A DNA stretch of 64,000 nucleotides. It comes from Bacteroidia bacterium. GTDB taxonomy: Bacteria; Bacteroidota; Bacteroidia; Chitinophagales; JAUHXS01. The notes under the pieces are model-generated. The model worked only from the letters and a program-made list of their open reading frames with translations, searched no databases and was not told the DNA's origin. This document shows, piece after piece, positions 55,967 through 64,000 of this stretch (positions within the stretch are counted from its first letter, which is position 1; each line of letters opens with the position of its first letter). A program made the translations under genes and the position numbers. The stretch is taken from contig JAUHXS010000005.1 in assembly GCA_030426955.1 (NCBI GenBank), forward strand, positions 62,001 through 126,000. Direction: 5' to 3'.

Positions 55967-58283
55967 TCACATTTCCCGCTTTGGAGAGAAAAGCACCCTC
56001 ATTAGTAGTGCCTGAAATATTATAAACAATCATATCATTCTTTTCAAATATGTCTTTAAGAACGGACTTATAGTTGCTTTTACTAGAGACATTTCGAATG
56101 ACTAGTCCATTTCTATTTGCGATTGTAATGCTAAAATCGCTAAAGATGCTTAGTAACGGATTCCAAAAATCATTGGGACCATCTTCATTCATTGAAATAG
56201 CATTGGGAATAAAAATATCTCCACAGTTTTTTTTCTTAAAAACTTCCACACTATCTGATATGCTGCACTTTCGGTTTATATTCCAAGCTTCAACAGTATA
56301 AACTCCTGGATTATTTATAATCAATTCGTTTGAGACAGAGCCATCGAACCAAAAAAAGTTTTGAGTTGGGGTGCCCGCAATTATTATCGTTTCATCTCCA
56401 CTACAAATCAATGAATCTCCTTGAAACTTTATAGCTACTGAATCCTCAATAATTTCAAATGAATCCCTGCCTGAACATGACAACTCCTTAACTTTAAAAA
56501 ATATCTCATATTCTCCGCTTTCCTTAATCCAAATGCCCGTTGTACTATCTCCAGTTGACCATTGAATTTGCCAATTTGAGGAATCAATTCCACTGCTTAC
56601 TAGCAAACTATCCCCTGAGCAAAAGAATGAGTCAGGAAGTGCAAAGTCAGGATTGTATCTATTCACCCCGACATTATTAAAAACACCATCCTGATAATAG
56701 GGGACTTGTGCAAGAAAAGAATGGATGACTTGTCTAGGAAATAGGCTTGTGTTTTGTTGGAAACACGGAATAGTTAAATCATCGTTTACATGACTAGCGA
56801 TATATGAAAACTGATTATCTACTTTTCTGGCATTAGGCCAGTTGCCATCTTTTGATTTCCAAGACATCCATGTTGAGGATGGGCCTCCCATCGTTGAAGT
56901 ATCACATGTGCATATAATATTGACTTCATCATCATTTGTAATATTAGCTAAACTTACCGTTCTCTCATATTGTGTAAGCCCTCTACAAGGTATATTCATT
57001 ACTGCTTCACCTCTTGATATATCAAAAACCTTAATGGACTCATCATCTCTAAATACCAATTCTAGTTTTTTGTCGAGATCAAAGTCGAATAGCATGCCAA
57101 TGGTTCCAAGAGAAGACCCCTCTGTAATTGGAAAGCGCTTTAAAAGCCTTAGATCACTATCTAGTATGATAATACTATCCGTCGAGGTAGTAATGATTTC
57201 TGGTTCAGAATCCTCATCAACATTTCCTGCTAAAAGTTGTCCAGTACAAAAGCTTTCTGTATTGAAATAGGTTTGTCCAATTTGCATTTCCAATCTTGGA
57301 TCCCAAGCGTAAACTTGTTGATCGGAACAATTGCTTAATCCTGCATGAACCACTACATCTAATTGGCCGTCCAAGTTTAAATCTATTATAGTGGTATTGC
57401 CATCAGAGAAACCTGATAGCTCTTTTTCTAAGTTCATAATGCCTGTATTGATATCAACACTATAAACTGAATTTCCTGCAATCAACTCTAACCCATCACA
57501 GTTGACACAAATATTATCTGGCAATACATCGCTGGCAACTGTTCTATTGCGAAATTGCATTTTGCCATATGATATTCCTAGATCTGGCGTTACTTCACAC
57601 AGTAACGAGCCATCCACCGTGTTTAATACAAAGGTACTGGTGTAAATCTCAGGAGTACCATCTCCGTTAAAGTCTGCAAAGCCTAAAATGCCTGCTGATC
57701 CAGATCCTGGACTGTAGGATATAGAATCTGATTCCCATTCTAAAGTACCATCATGGTCATATTTTACGATAAATTGATCTTTCGGGTTGAGCGTAAATGC
57801 GACTAAAATATATATTTCCGCTTTACCATCTCCATCAGTATCTGCGATGGCACTTGTTTCATCCATTGGAATATTATAGGTAAAGTTTATCCTGTTTTCT
57901 TCTATACCAGTCTCCCCGTTAATAATTACAATATGCTTATAAGCTTTGCTCAATAGGACGAGCTCCACCACACCATCTCCATCAATATCTCCAGTATTTA
58001 ATGTTGAGGTATGTGAGCCCTCTGTTGCAGAGGTCCATAAACTTTCATATTTGTAAATTGAATCTAGATTGTAATCTATCTTTAAGCAACTATCGTTTGA
58101 TACAAAATCGTGCTCCTGAATATAAAAGTTAGAACAAGAGGTATTCCCTTCACAGTCGGGATCATAACAATCAATAAAACCATCGCCATCATCATCGATA
58201 CAATTACCACAATCTTCCTGAGCATAAGTATTATCAACAAAGAATATTAAGGCAATAATGCTCCAAAACCTAATTAGCTTCAT
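55953..58283 (-). CDS. Secreted FG-GAP/VCBS repeat protein, divergent T9SS type B tail
   Basis: 776 aa from the preferred ATG (the extra 17 N-terminal residues of a longer frame do not look like a signal peptide). Signal peptide about 1-22 (ending TYAQ). Acidic Cys motif CGNCIDDDGDG near residue 24, where the usual NNG is NC. FG-GAP loops: GDIDGDGVVE, ADTDGDGKAE, ADFNGDGTPE and DLNLDGQLD. The conserved propeller end with NDDLTIP is present, then Ig-like modules. The C-terminal domain begins as type B (FIPNAISMNEDGPND) but then departs: NRNGLVI stands for DRWGN and no WDG follows. The 3' end overlaps the sortilin-like gene by 14 nt. It lies 71 nt after the TPR-like gene at 58355 on the same strand. 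Confidence 0.87.
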   Translation of the reverse strand: MKLIRFWSIIALIFFVDNTYAQEDCGNCIDDDGDGFIDCYDPDCEGNTSCSNFYIQEHDFVSNDSCLKIDYNLDSIYKYESLWTSATEGSHTSTLNTGDIDGDGVVELVLLSKAYKHIVIINGETGIEENRINFTYNIPMDETSAIADTDGDGKAEIYILVAFTLNPKDQFIVKYDHDGTLEWESDSISYSPGSGSAGILGFADFNGDGTPEIYTSTFVLNTVDGSLLCEVTPDLGISYGKMQFRNRTVASDVLPDNICVNCDGLELIAGNSVYSVDINTGIMNLEKELSGFSDGNTTIIDLNLDGQLDVVVHAGLSNCSDQQVYAWDPRLEMQIGQTYFNTESFCTGQLLAGNVDEDSEPEIITTSTDSIIILDSDLRLLKRFPITEGSSLGTIGMLFDFDLDKKLELVFRDDESIKVFDISRGEAVMNIPCRGLTQYERTVSLANITNDDEVNIICTCDTSTMGGPSSTWMSWKSKDGNWPNARKVDNQFSYIASHVNDDLTIPCFQQNTSLFPRQVIHSFLAQVPYYQDGVFNNVGVNRYNPDFALPDSFFCSGDSLLVSSGIDSSNWQIQWSTGDSTTGIWIKESGEYEIFFKVKELSCSGRDSFEIIEDSVAIKFQGDSLICSGDETIIIAGTPTQNFFWFDGSVSNELIINNPGVYTVEAWNINRKCSISDSVEVFKKKNCGDIFIPNAISMNEDGPNDFWNPLLSIFSDFSITIANRNGLVIRNVSSKSNYKSVLKDIFEKNDMIVYNISGTTNEGAFLSKAGNVTILQ

Positions 58284-58354
58284 AACCCGAAAAATAGCAA
58301 AAGCTGTTCCAAAGGTCAATGATAAGTTGTTCAAAAAAAAGAAGTCGATTTATA

Positions 58355-59881
58355 CTAAATAAGCTGTCTTTTGATGACTTCCGACATAGAGGTATTTTGA
58401 TATTTAGATTTTGCCCATGTCAATATAAAAAAAGAATCATGTGCTTCTTCTGAGCTTTTGAGCAGTTCCAAAGATGTTATCAGCTCTTTCAGTTCGACTT
58501 GCAAGTTTTCTGCCCCAGTCTTTTTAAATATCTTTTTAACAAATGTAAATAACGCTTTTTGTGTTTTAGGAAGATATGATTTGCCTTTCCAATTTCTTGC
58601 GATATTAGGCAATAAGTTTTCTAGATAAATATAATTACCCATCTCCAAGTGAATTAATATCTTGTTAATCAAATTGCCTAGTTTTAACTGCATGATACTT
58701 TCCTTCAATCCGTCAACTCTATTACTCCAATCTAATGCTTCATCGAAATTTCCTAGTGCCAAATATGACATAGCAATATATGCATAGAGTGCAGATGAGT
58801 AGGCAGGTATGGCGTCAAAATACTTATTAATGGTAATAACATGATCCGAAAGAGCTTTGATATTTTTTTCATATTCTCCCAACATGAGATTTAGTCTAAA
58901 ATAAGCACTGAGTAAAAGCAGTTTACTCAAAGTATAATCATGTGGCATAGGCCTTTTTGTATTTTCGACCTTTTGAATAAACTCATAGCCTTCATTTATC
59001 GTTTTTTCAGCTTCTTTGTAGTTATAGTTTATGATGGAAAAGATAGACATATTACTATATGCCATAATAACAGGCACGCTCACGTTTAGTAGTTGGTTTG
59101 CGTTTCCTTTCACCAAGTCTCTTAAGTTCGCATTTACCTTTTTACAGGCATCAATTTTCCCAAGGTTGTACAGCAAATGAAACTTCATCTGATAATACCC
59201 AAACTTTGATATGACAGACTTGGGATATTTTTCATCCATTGTTTCTTGTCCCAAAAGCTCAGCTGATTTTTTCTCTAAAACTTCTTTATTGTAGTTTGGC
59301 TTATTGACAATAATATCGTTCACTTCTGAAAACTGTTGAACTAAGTTGAAGTAATTCTTTGGCAACTTTAGTCCTTTTCGCACCTCCTTAAAAAGATCTT
59401 CATAAGTTGGCGATCCTTTAGGTGCTCTAGATTTTGACCTTAGCGTATATTCAATTCGATAAATTTCAGGAAGTAAAAAAAAGTGTTGATGTTTAGATAT
59501 TATTTTTTTGATCCTTTTAAGTTTAATCCAACTCTCTTTATAGAGTCCTTTAAGCAATAAAATGTTTAGTGTCTGTAGCTCATCATATAATTCCCCACTA
59601 ACCGTATTGTTTTCTGCGTAATAATTTTTTAATGCTTTGAGAACAAGCTTATGCAAATACGTTTTGGCAACAGTAAATGATTTTGTAAAATTTTCGTTTT
59701 TAAATCTTTCAATTACCTTGTTCTCATCATACTCCGGTTGCTTTGCTATAACATCAAAAAGTCTTAAATAGTTATTTTGATCTCCAATGGTATGCAACTT
59801 AGCATATTTTTTAAAGTAACCCTTTTCTGTCTTGCTCATAGACTGAATTAGATCAAATAAATCTGTAGACGGAACTTTCAT
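58355..59881 (-). CDS. TPR-like helical repeat protein (DLFxLI family, member 3)
   Basis: 508 aa, cytosolic by prediction. Family signature: DLFDLIQSM near residue 7, YLRLFDVI near 38, KTYLHKLV near 73 and KGL near 114; the SM-x-K-x-E-KGYFKKY stretch matches member 2. The body is made of TPR-like helix pairs (for example SYLALGNFDEALDW). It is followed 71 nt later on the same strand by the FG-GAP cargo gene, the same order as at 3225-7605. A divergent cargo gene (59999) starts 117 nt upstream. Function unknown; partner or regulatory roles are inferred from this repeated linkage. Confidence 0.85.
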   Translation of the reverse strand: MKVPSTDLFDLIQSMSKTEKGYFKKYAKLHTIGDQNNYLRLFDVIAKQPEYDENKVIERFKNENFTKSFTVAKTYLHKLVLKALKNYYAENNTVSGELYDELQTLNILLLKGLYKESWIKLKRIKKIISKHQHFFLLPEIYRIEYTLRSKSRAPKGSPTYEDLFKEVRKGLKLPKNYFNLVQQFSEVNDIIVNKPNYNKEVLEKKSAELLGQETMDEKYPKSVISKFGYYQMKFHLLYNLGKIDACKKVNANLRDLVKGNANQLLNVSVPVIMAYSNMSIFSIINYNYKEAEKTINEGYEFIQKVENTKRPMPHDYTLSKLLLLSAYFRLNLMLGEYEKNIKALSDHVITINKYFDAIPAYSSALYAYIAMSYLALGNFDEALDWSNRVDGLKESIMQLKLGNLINKILIHLEMGNYIYLENLLPNIARNWKGKSYLPKTQKALFTFVKKIFKKTGAENLQVELKELITSLELLKSSEEAHDSFFILTWAKSKYQNTSMSEVIKRQLI

Positions 59882-59998
59882 TAAATTAATCTTAGGCTAC
59901 CCTAATATAAGATTCTTTTTCAATTAAGTGCCTATCGACTCCTTTTTTTTGCCACACTTAGGTGTGGAGAATTAATTAGAATAAACGTAAATTAAAAT

Positions 59999-62086
59999 AT
60001 GTTTAATAAAGTACTTATTACAAGTCTTTTCTATATTCTATTATCAACCGTAATTTCCTTTGGTCAGAACGGGGAAGCTAATAATTGGTTTTTTGGAGGA
60101 GATTATGATCCATCTACAGACTCAGCCGCAGGTTTGAACTTTAACGGAGTTGTTAGTGCGTCAATTCTTAGTCCGATGAAAGCTCCAGAGGGAAGCGCTT
60201 CAATTTCAGACCAATGTGGCAATCTACTATTTTATACAAATGGGAGAACAATCTGGAACAAGAGTCATGAGATAATGGAAAATGGAGACAGTATATGGGG
60301 ACATTTGTCAGGTGTGCAAAATTCTATAATTGTGCCAATTAGCAACCAAAGATATTATGTCTTTACAGCCGATGGAAGCTCTAACCCAGATAAATGGGAG
60401 GGAGATAGCGCATTTGCTTACTCATTAGTAGATATGAAGTTCAATGGTGGATTAGGAGAAGTTATTATTAAAAATCAAGTGCTTTTTAAACGTCCTAATG
60501 AATCTATTGCCGCTGTTCATCATAGCAATGGAAAGGATGTTTGGGTAGCCTCCATAAATATCAATGACGGAAATAAGCTCTATGCTTATTTAGTTCAAGA
60601 TGATTCTATTTCAAATCCTGTAATTTCAGATATTTCTACTCAAATCCATAGTCTCGGTCATTTAAAGTTTTCACCAAATGGTCAATGGCTCACTTACAGT
60701 AAATGGAGTGAATTATTTAAATTTGATAATACAACAGGGCAAGCTAGTTTTTTTGCAAATCTTGGAGTTGCGGGCTACACACTTGGTGGAAGCACATCGT
60801 TCTCTCCCAATAGTAAGGTTTTATATTATGCAGAAAGCTTTGGATTTGGTACGGCAAGAAGTATTATCCAATATGATCTTAGCTTCGAAGATTCTTTGAC
60901 TATTGTTCAATCCAAAGATACTATTTACACGATAGGAGGTGGGAGAAGGTTTACAGATATGCAACTGGCAATAGATGGTCGATTATATTTATGTGATGGA
61001 GGGCCTAGCGCTAATAGTGATTCTATAGGCTATATAGAGTTTCCTAATATACTTGGTCCAGCTTGCAATGTTGTACCAGAAGCTATTGATTTAAATGGTC
61101 GCGTCCACAACACTAGACTTCCAGACTTTATAGAAAGTTATTTTGATGATCAAAATACTTTTATGCCTCAAAGTGCTCATTTTGAAATCAATGATAGTGT
61201 AGTATGTATCGAGGAGATGATTCATATTGACAACAGAACAATAGGCATTTGGGACTCAATAATATTATACCTAGGGGATGGGAGTGCTTTTTTTGATACT
61301 ACAAGCTTAGATCATACTTATGGTAGTTTGGGAGAGTTTCAAATCAAAATAATCGCTTATGGCTCTTGTTTTAATGATACTTTTCAAAAAGTTATCAATG
61401 TTTTACCCGTCAGTGAATTTTCCTTTGTCGATAGTACGATCTGCCAGGGAGATTCCTTAACATTAGACATTGCAGCTCTTAATCCTCAAAATCAACTATG
61501 GTCAAATGGATCAACTAGTATATCAATAACGGTTCAGGATAGCGGGCTATATTATGTTGATGCTATAGATTCAAATGGATGTGCTATTTCGGACTCTACA
61601 ATTGTCAGCCTAATAGACATTCCATTAACGTTTGATCTTGGTGAGAATCAGGAATTATGTGATGGTGATTCAGTGATATTAAATATTAATGCTCAGGGTG
61701 CAGAATCTTATTCTTGGTCGCATGACAGCGCTTTTGATCAAATACTGTGGGTTTCCAAGGCAGGGGTATATGTCGCAGAGGCAAATAATTCTTGTGGTAG
61801 CTCGTCTGATTCTATCGCCTTAGATTTTATTGATTGTAATAGCATTTTTATCCCCAATGGATTTTCAATCTCAAGAAGTAGTTACTTTTCTCCTATAACC
61901 AATGGAGAGTATAACTTCCAGATATATAATCGGTTTGGAGAACTTATCTATTCGGGGAATCAGGACGACAAGGGTTGGGACGGAACTTATCTATCGGAAC
62001 ATGTTGAGACCGATGTTTATGTTTATAGAGTATTGAAAAGCGAAAATAAGTTGCCGCTAACAGGAAACTTCTTAGTAATTAATTGA
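59999..62086 (+). CDS. Secreted propeller/PKD protein, T9SS type B
   Basis: 695 aa. Signal peptide about 1-22 (ending SFG). The N-terminal part has the gliding-associated pattern NWFFGGDYD, AAGLNFNG and LLFYTNGRTIWNKSH, and probably forms a propeller (about 25-385). A PKD domain (about 405-465, with YGSLGEFQIKIIAYG) and two Ig-like domains (with CQGDSLTLD and CDGDSVILN) follow. The C-terminus begins FIPNGFSISRSS, with YNRFGELIY and WDGTYLSE; the NGDGxND loop of typical type B tails is missing. It overlaps the end of the convergent gmk gene by 8 nt. The N-terminal family is often seen near gliding-motility genes in other Bacteroidota. Confidence 0.87.
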   Translation: MFNKVLITSLFYILLSTVISFGQNGEANNWFFGGDYDPSTDSAAGLNFNGVVSASILSPMKAPEGSASISDQCGNLLFYTNGRTIWNKSHEIMENGDSIWGHLSGVQNSIIVPISNQRYYVFTADGSSNPDKWEGDSAFAYSLVDMKFNGGLGEVIIKNQVLFKRPNESIAAVHHSNGKDVWVASININDGNKLYAYLVQDDSISNPVISDISTQIHSLGHLKFSPNGQWLTYSKWSELFKFDNTTGQASFFANLGVAGYTLGGSTSFSPNSKVLYYAESFGFGTARSIIQYDLSFEDSLTIVQSKDTIYTIGGGRRFTDMQLAIDGRLYLCDGGPSANSDSIGYIEFPNILGPACNVVPEAIDLNGRVHNTRLPDFIESYFDDQNTFMPQSAHFEINDSVVCIEEMIHIDNRTIGIWDSIILYLGDGSAFFDTTSLDHTYGSLGEFQIKIIAYGSCFNDTFQKVINVLPVSEFSFVDSTICQGDSLTLDIAALNPQNQLWSNGSTSISITVQDSGLYYVDAIDSNGCAISDSTIVSLIDIPLTFDLGENQELCDGDSVILNINAQGAESYSWSHDSAFDQILWVSKAGVYVAEANNSCGSSSDSIALDFIDCNSIFIPNGFSISRSSYFSPITNGEYNFQIYNRFGELIYSGNQDDKGWDGTYLSEHVETDVYVYRVLKSENKLPLTGNFLVIN

Positions 62087-62642
62087 TAAAGCCATTAACG
62101 GCATCAAGTGCTTCTTGAACCGCTTTTTCTAAGTCATCATTAAGGATGACTTTGTCAAATTGATCTTCGCAGGATAGCTCAAATTTCGCTCTTTCTAATC
62201 GTTCCGCTAAAGACTTTTTATCTTCTGTTTCTCGACCTTTAAGTCGTTCTTCGATTGCTTTAAGAGATGGTGCTTTAATAAATATCGTCAATGCTCTATC
62301 TGCATATTTTTTTTTGATATTGATCGCACCTTTTACATCAATATCAAAAATCACATGACTCCCTTTTTGCCAAATTCTTTCCGCTTCACTTTTTAAAGTA
62401 CCATAGTAGCTTCCCTTGTAGACTTCTTCCCATTCAATGAATTCGTTGTTTTTAATTTTTTCCTCAAATTCCTTTGTGCTCAAAAAGTAGTAATCTCTGC
62501 CATCTTGCTCCCCAGGGCGAATTGCTCTAGTGCAGGCAGAAATAGAAAACTCTAGATTAAGAATTTTTTGCAACAAGCGTCTTACAATGGTAGTCTTACC
62601 TGCTCCTGATGGTGACGAAAATACAATCAGCTTACCTTCCAT
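62079..62642 (-). CDS. gmk: Guanylate kinase
   Basis: 187 aa. Phosphorylates GMP to GDP. P-loop SSPSGAGKTT near residue 9, then the GMP-binding residues in CTRAIRPGEQDGRDYYF near 38-54, and the IDVKGAINIK strand near 100. Full length. The gene is downstream of yicC, on the same strand, with 189 nt between them that contain a large palindromic element (62666-62796). Its 3' end overlaps the convergent cargo gene. In related genomes nadD usually follows gmk; here it does not. Confidence 0.96.
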   Translation of the reverse strand: MEGKLIVFSSPSGAGKTTIVRRLLQKILNLEFSISACTRAIRPGEQDGRDYYFLSTKEFEEKIKNNEFIEWEEVYKGSYYGTLKSEAERIWQKGSHVIFDIDVKGAINIKKKYADRALTIFIKAPSLKAIEERLKGRETEDKKSLAERLERAKFELSCEDQFDKVILNDDLEKAVQEALDAVNGFIN

Positions 62643-62665
62643 ATGAGTTTATTAAAGTTGACATA

Positions 62666-62796
62666 TCAAAACCTTTTAAAACCCACATAAAATGAAACAA
62701 ATTCGTCATTGCGAAAAACTGAAGTAATCTATGCTTTGCAACAAAGAGACTACTTCGATTACTCGCAGTGACGGTAAAGGTTTTAGAAGGTTTTGA
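62666..62796. repeat. Nested palindromic element between yicC and gmk
   Basis: Outer arms 62666-62683 and 62779-62796 match in 17 of 18 positions as inverted repeats. Inner arms 62704-62730 and 62747-62773 form an imperfect long stem starting GTCATTGCGA and ending TCGCAGTGAC, with a small CTTTG/CAAAG stem in its loop. The inner part resembles the widespread GTCATTGCGAG...CTCGCAATGAC repeat of many bacteria. The element starts 23 nt upstream of the gmk start codon, so it would lie in the yicC-gmk mRNA. Confidence 0.75.
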
Positions 62797-62831
62797 TTTT
62801 GTCCTCATAATCTAATTTTAAACAACTTCCT

Positions 62832-63704
62832 TCATAAAATATTTGCTGTTTGTTCTTTTATTTTTTCTAGCTCATCTTTCATCTGAACAACGATTTTTTG
62901 TATGTCCGCATCACTAGCTTTGGAGCCGATTGTATTAATTTCTCGTCCCATCTCCTGACTTACAAAACCAAGCTTCTTCCCCTTACTTTCTGCTTTCTCC
63001 TTGACGATTTCATTAAAATAACTACAATGTGTTTCAAGTCTAGTTATTTCTTCTGAAATATCCATTTTTTCCCAATAATAAATTAGCTCTTGCTCAAAGC
63101 GATTGGAGTCAAATTGAATTTCATTATCTGACATCGCTTGCTTTAGCCTTTTTTGAACTCTCTTTTTTCTTTCAGGGTCTATCTTTTTAACTTTTTCAAG
63201 CAGTTTTCCAATGTTGGTACAACGGTACAAAATATCTTTTTCTAGTTGCTCTCCTTCTGTTTTTCGAAAGTCGTTCAACTCTCGAATGGCAAGTGATAGA
63301 TTTAAGTTGACTTTGCTGAGTTGGGCTTTGCTAAGCTTGACATTTTGGTATCCAGATAAAACCTCTGGCATTTTTAGAAGCGTAGATAAGAGGTTATCTT
63401 TTCTCAAATTATTTTTATCGGCAAAATTGCTTAAATCTTTTAAGTAAGACTTGGCCAAAGTTTTATCAAAGGTCAATTTAGATTGAGATGCTGCAGATTC
63501 AAGCTGGATAGTACAATCAATCTTCCCTCTTATTAGTTGTTCGGAGAGTATATTTCGGAAGTCCATCTCATGATCTTTTAGACAACTTGAAGTCTTTAGG
63601 TTGATATCAATTCCTTTACTATTCAGCGTTTTAACCTGAACATTAATATCATATTGATCAAACTGCGCATTAGCTTTTCCAAAGCCTGTCATGGACTTGA
63701 GCAT
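62832..63704 (-). CDS. yicC: YicC/YloC family endoribonuclease-like protein
   Basis: 290 aa, full length. N-terminus MLKSMTGFGKA and the C-terminal block ETHCSYFNEIV...GFVSQEMGREINTIGSK are the family hallmarks. Members have been linked to RNA decay and stationary-phase fitness. It starts 2 nt after the helicase gene and is followed by gmk after 189 nt, a common arrangement in this phylum. The middle of the protein is Lys-rich and coiled-coil-like. Confidence 0.95.
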   Translation of the reverse strand: MLKSMTGFGKANAQFDQYDINVQVKTLNSKGIDINLKTSSCLKDHEMDFRNILSEQLIRGKIDCTIQLESAASQSKLTFDKTLAKSYLKDLSNFADKNNLRKDNLLSTLLKMPEVLSGYQNVKLSKAQLSKVNLNLSLAIRELNDFRKTEGEQLEKDILYRCTNIGKLLEKVKKIDPERKKRVQKRLKQAMSDNEIQFDSNRFEQELIYYWEKMDISEEITRLETHCSYFNEIVKEKAESKGKKLGFVSQEMGREINTIGSKASDADIQKIVVQMKDELEKIKEQTANIL

Positions 63705-63706
63705 AC

Positions 63707-64000
63707 TTATTGTTCTATAGTTGTGTTTTTACTGATCATTAGCTTTGCGTATTGCAACATGATTTTTTTTTCTCCCAAGTCTTGAAAAAAGATGGTGGCA
63801 ATTTTATTATCTGGTCTTCCTTCAATTTGCAGCACTTTTCCATGACCAAACCGTTGGTGTTCCACTTTCATCCCAGCTTGTATTTCGGATGGATCATCGG
63901 CTTTGAAATCACCACTAGGTTTGTAGTTTGACTTGCCAACGCTAGAAGTGGTTTTAAACTTTACCGCTTTTTCAATAGCACTAGTGGAGAAATTATTCGA
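63707..64000 (-). CDS. C-terminal end of a UvrD/PcrA-type DNA helicase (partial)
   Basis: The minus-strand frame is open from the right edge to a TAA at 63707-63709; 97 residues are visible. They match the C-terminal end of Bacteroidota UvrD/PcrA helicases: a low-complexity linker, then the conserved GMKVEHQRFGHGKVLQIEG motif and IATIFFQDLGEKKIMLQYAK. The helicase motor domains lie beyond the window. The stop codon is 2 nt before the yicC start, so yicC is probably in the same transcript. Too short to say PcrA versus UvrD. Confidence 0.9.
   Translation of the reverse strand, partial: SNNFSTSAIEKAVKFKTTSSVGKSNYKPSGDFKADDPSEIQAGMKVEHQRFGHGKVLQIEGRPDNKIATIFFQDLGEKKIMLQYAKLMISKNTTIEQ

Overview
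The window looks like chromosomal DNA of an AT-rich, T9SS-bearing member of the Bacteroidota (Saprospiria- or Flavobacteriia-like; the exact class cannot be fixed by eye). Three things point there. Twelve genes encode secreted proteins ending in type IX secretion sorting domains: four Por-type (type A) and eight gliding-motility-associated (type B). Several genes carry the Bacteroidota -7 promoter box TAnnTTTG, sometimes with a TTG about 17-20 nt upstream, and few genes have a Shine-Dalgarno sequence. The housekeeping genes also have Bacteroidota-like forms and neighbours.

Layout. 0-7.6 kb: a TPR-like protein cut by the window edge, a PKD-repeat type A cargo protein, then a full-length TPR-like protein followed by an FG-GAP type B cargo protein. 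7.6-12.3 kb: recA, a seven-unit propeller cargo gene, and an ECF sigma factor with a small downstream partner, all on the minus strand. 12.5-20.5 kb: uvrA with a cargo gene 6 nt behind it, two more cargo genes, and a biotin carrier protein. 20.6-27.3 kb: an M1 aminopeptidase lipoprotein, a polysaccharide deacetylase, a GxxExxY gene bounded by inverted repeats, and a tight gltX / 63-aa ORF / B12-binding protein / crotonase operon. 27.3-43.1 kb: four very large cargo genes interrupted by fumC and one TPR-like gene. 43.3-52.8 kb: purN, a small lipoprotein, a GT-C-like membrane protein, a chromate transporter, ruvX-def, a guaB-pheS-hydroxyacyl-CoA dehydrogenase operon, a MORN-like protein and a DUF3109 protein. 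53.1-62.1 kb: a sortilin-like propeller protein, an FG-GAP cargo protein, a TPR-like protein and another cargo gene. 62.1-64 kb: helicase C-terminus, yicC and gmk on the minus strand.

The secreted proteins take about 27.7 kb (roughly 43 percent) of the window. They fall into three classes. Four (at 8.8, 16.4, 32.3 and 40.4 kb) carry repeated W-x4-GG propeller units. Three (at 4.8, 35.8 and 56 kb) have a Cys-rich Asp/Gly N-terminal motif and FG-GAP repeats. The rest are PKD, adhesin-like or Cys-rich proteins. The most interesting systematic pattern is that each of the three FG-GAP proteins lies immediately next to a gene of one cytosolic helical-repeat (about 500 aa) family.

Other signals worth attention are several palindromic or inverted-repeat elements: around GxxExxY, in the 52.9-53.1 kb divergent promoter region, between yicC and gmk, and inside a membrane-protein gene. 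In addition, seven of ten convergent gene junctions have almost no space or overlap. No rRNA, tRNA or CRISPR array was seen, and no gene-free stretch exceeds 300 bases.
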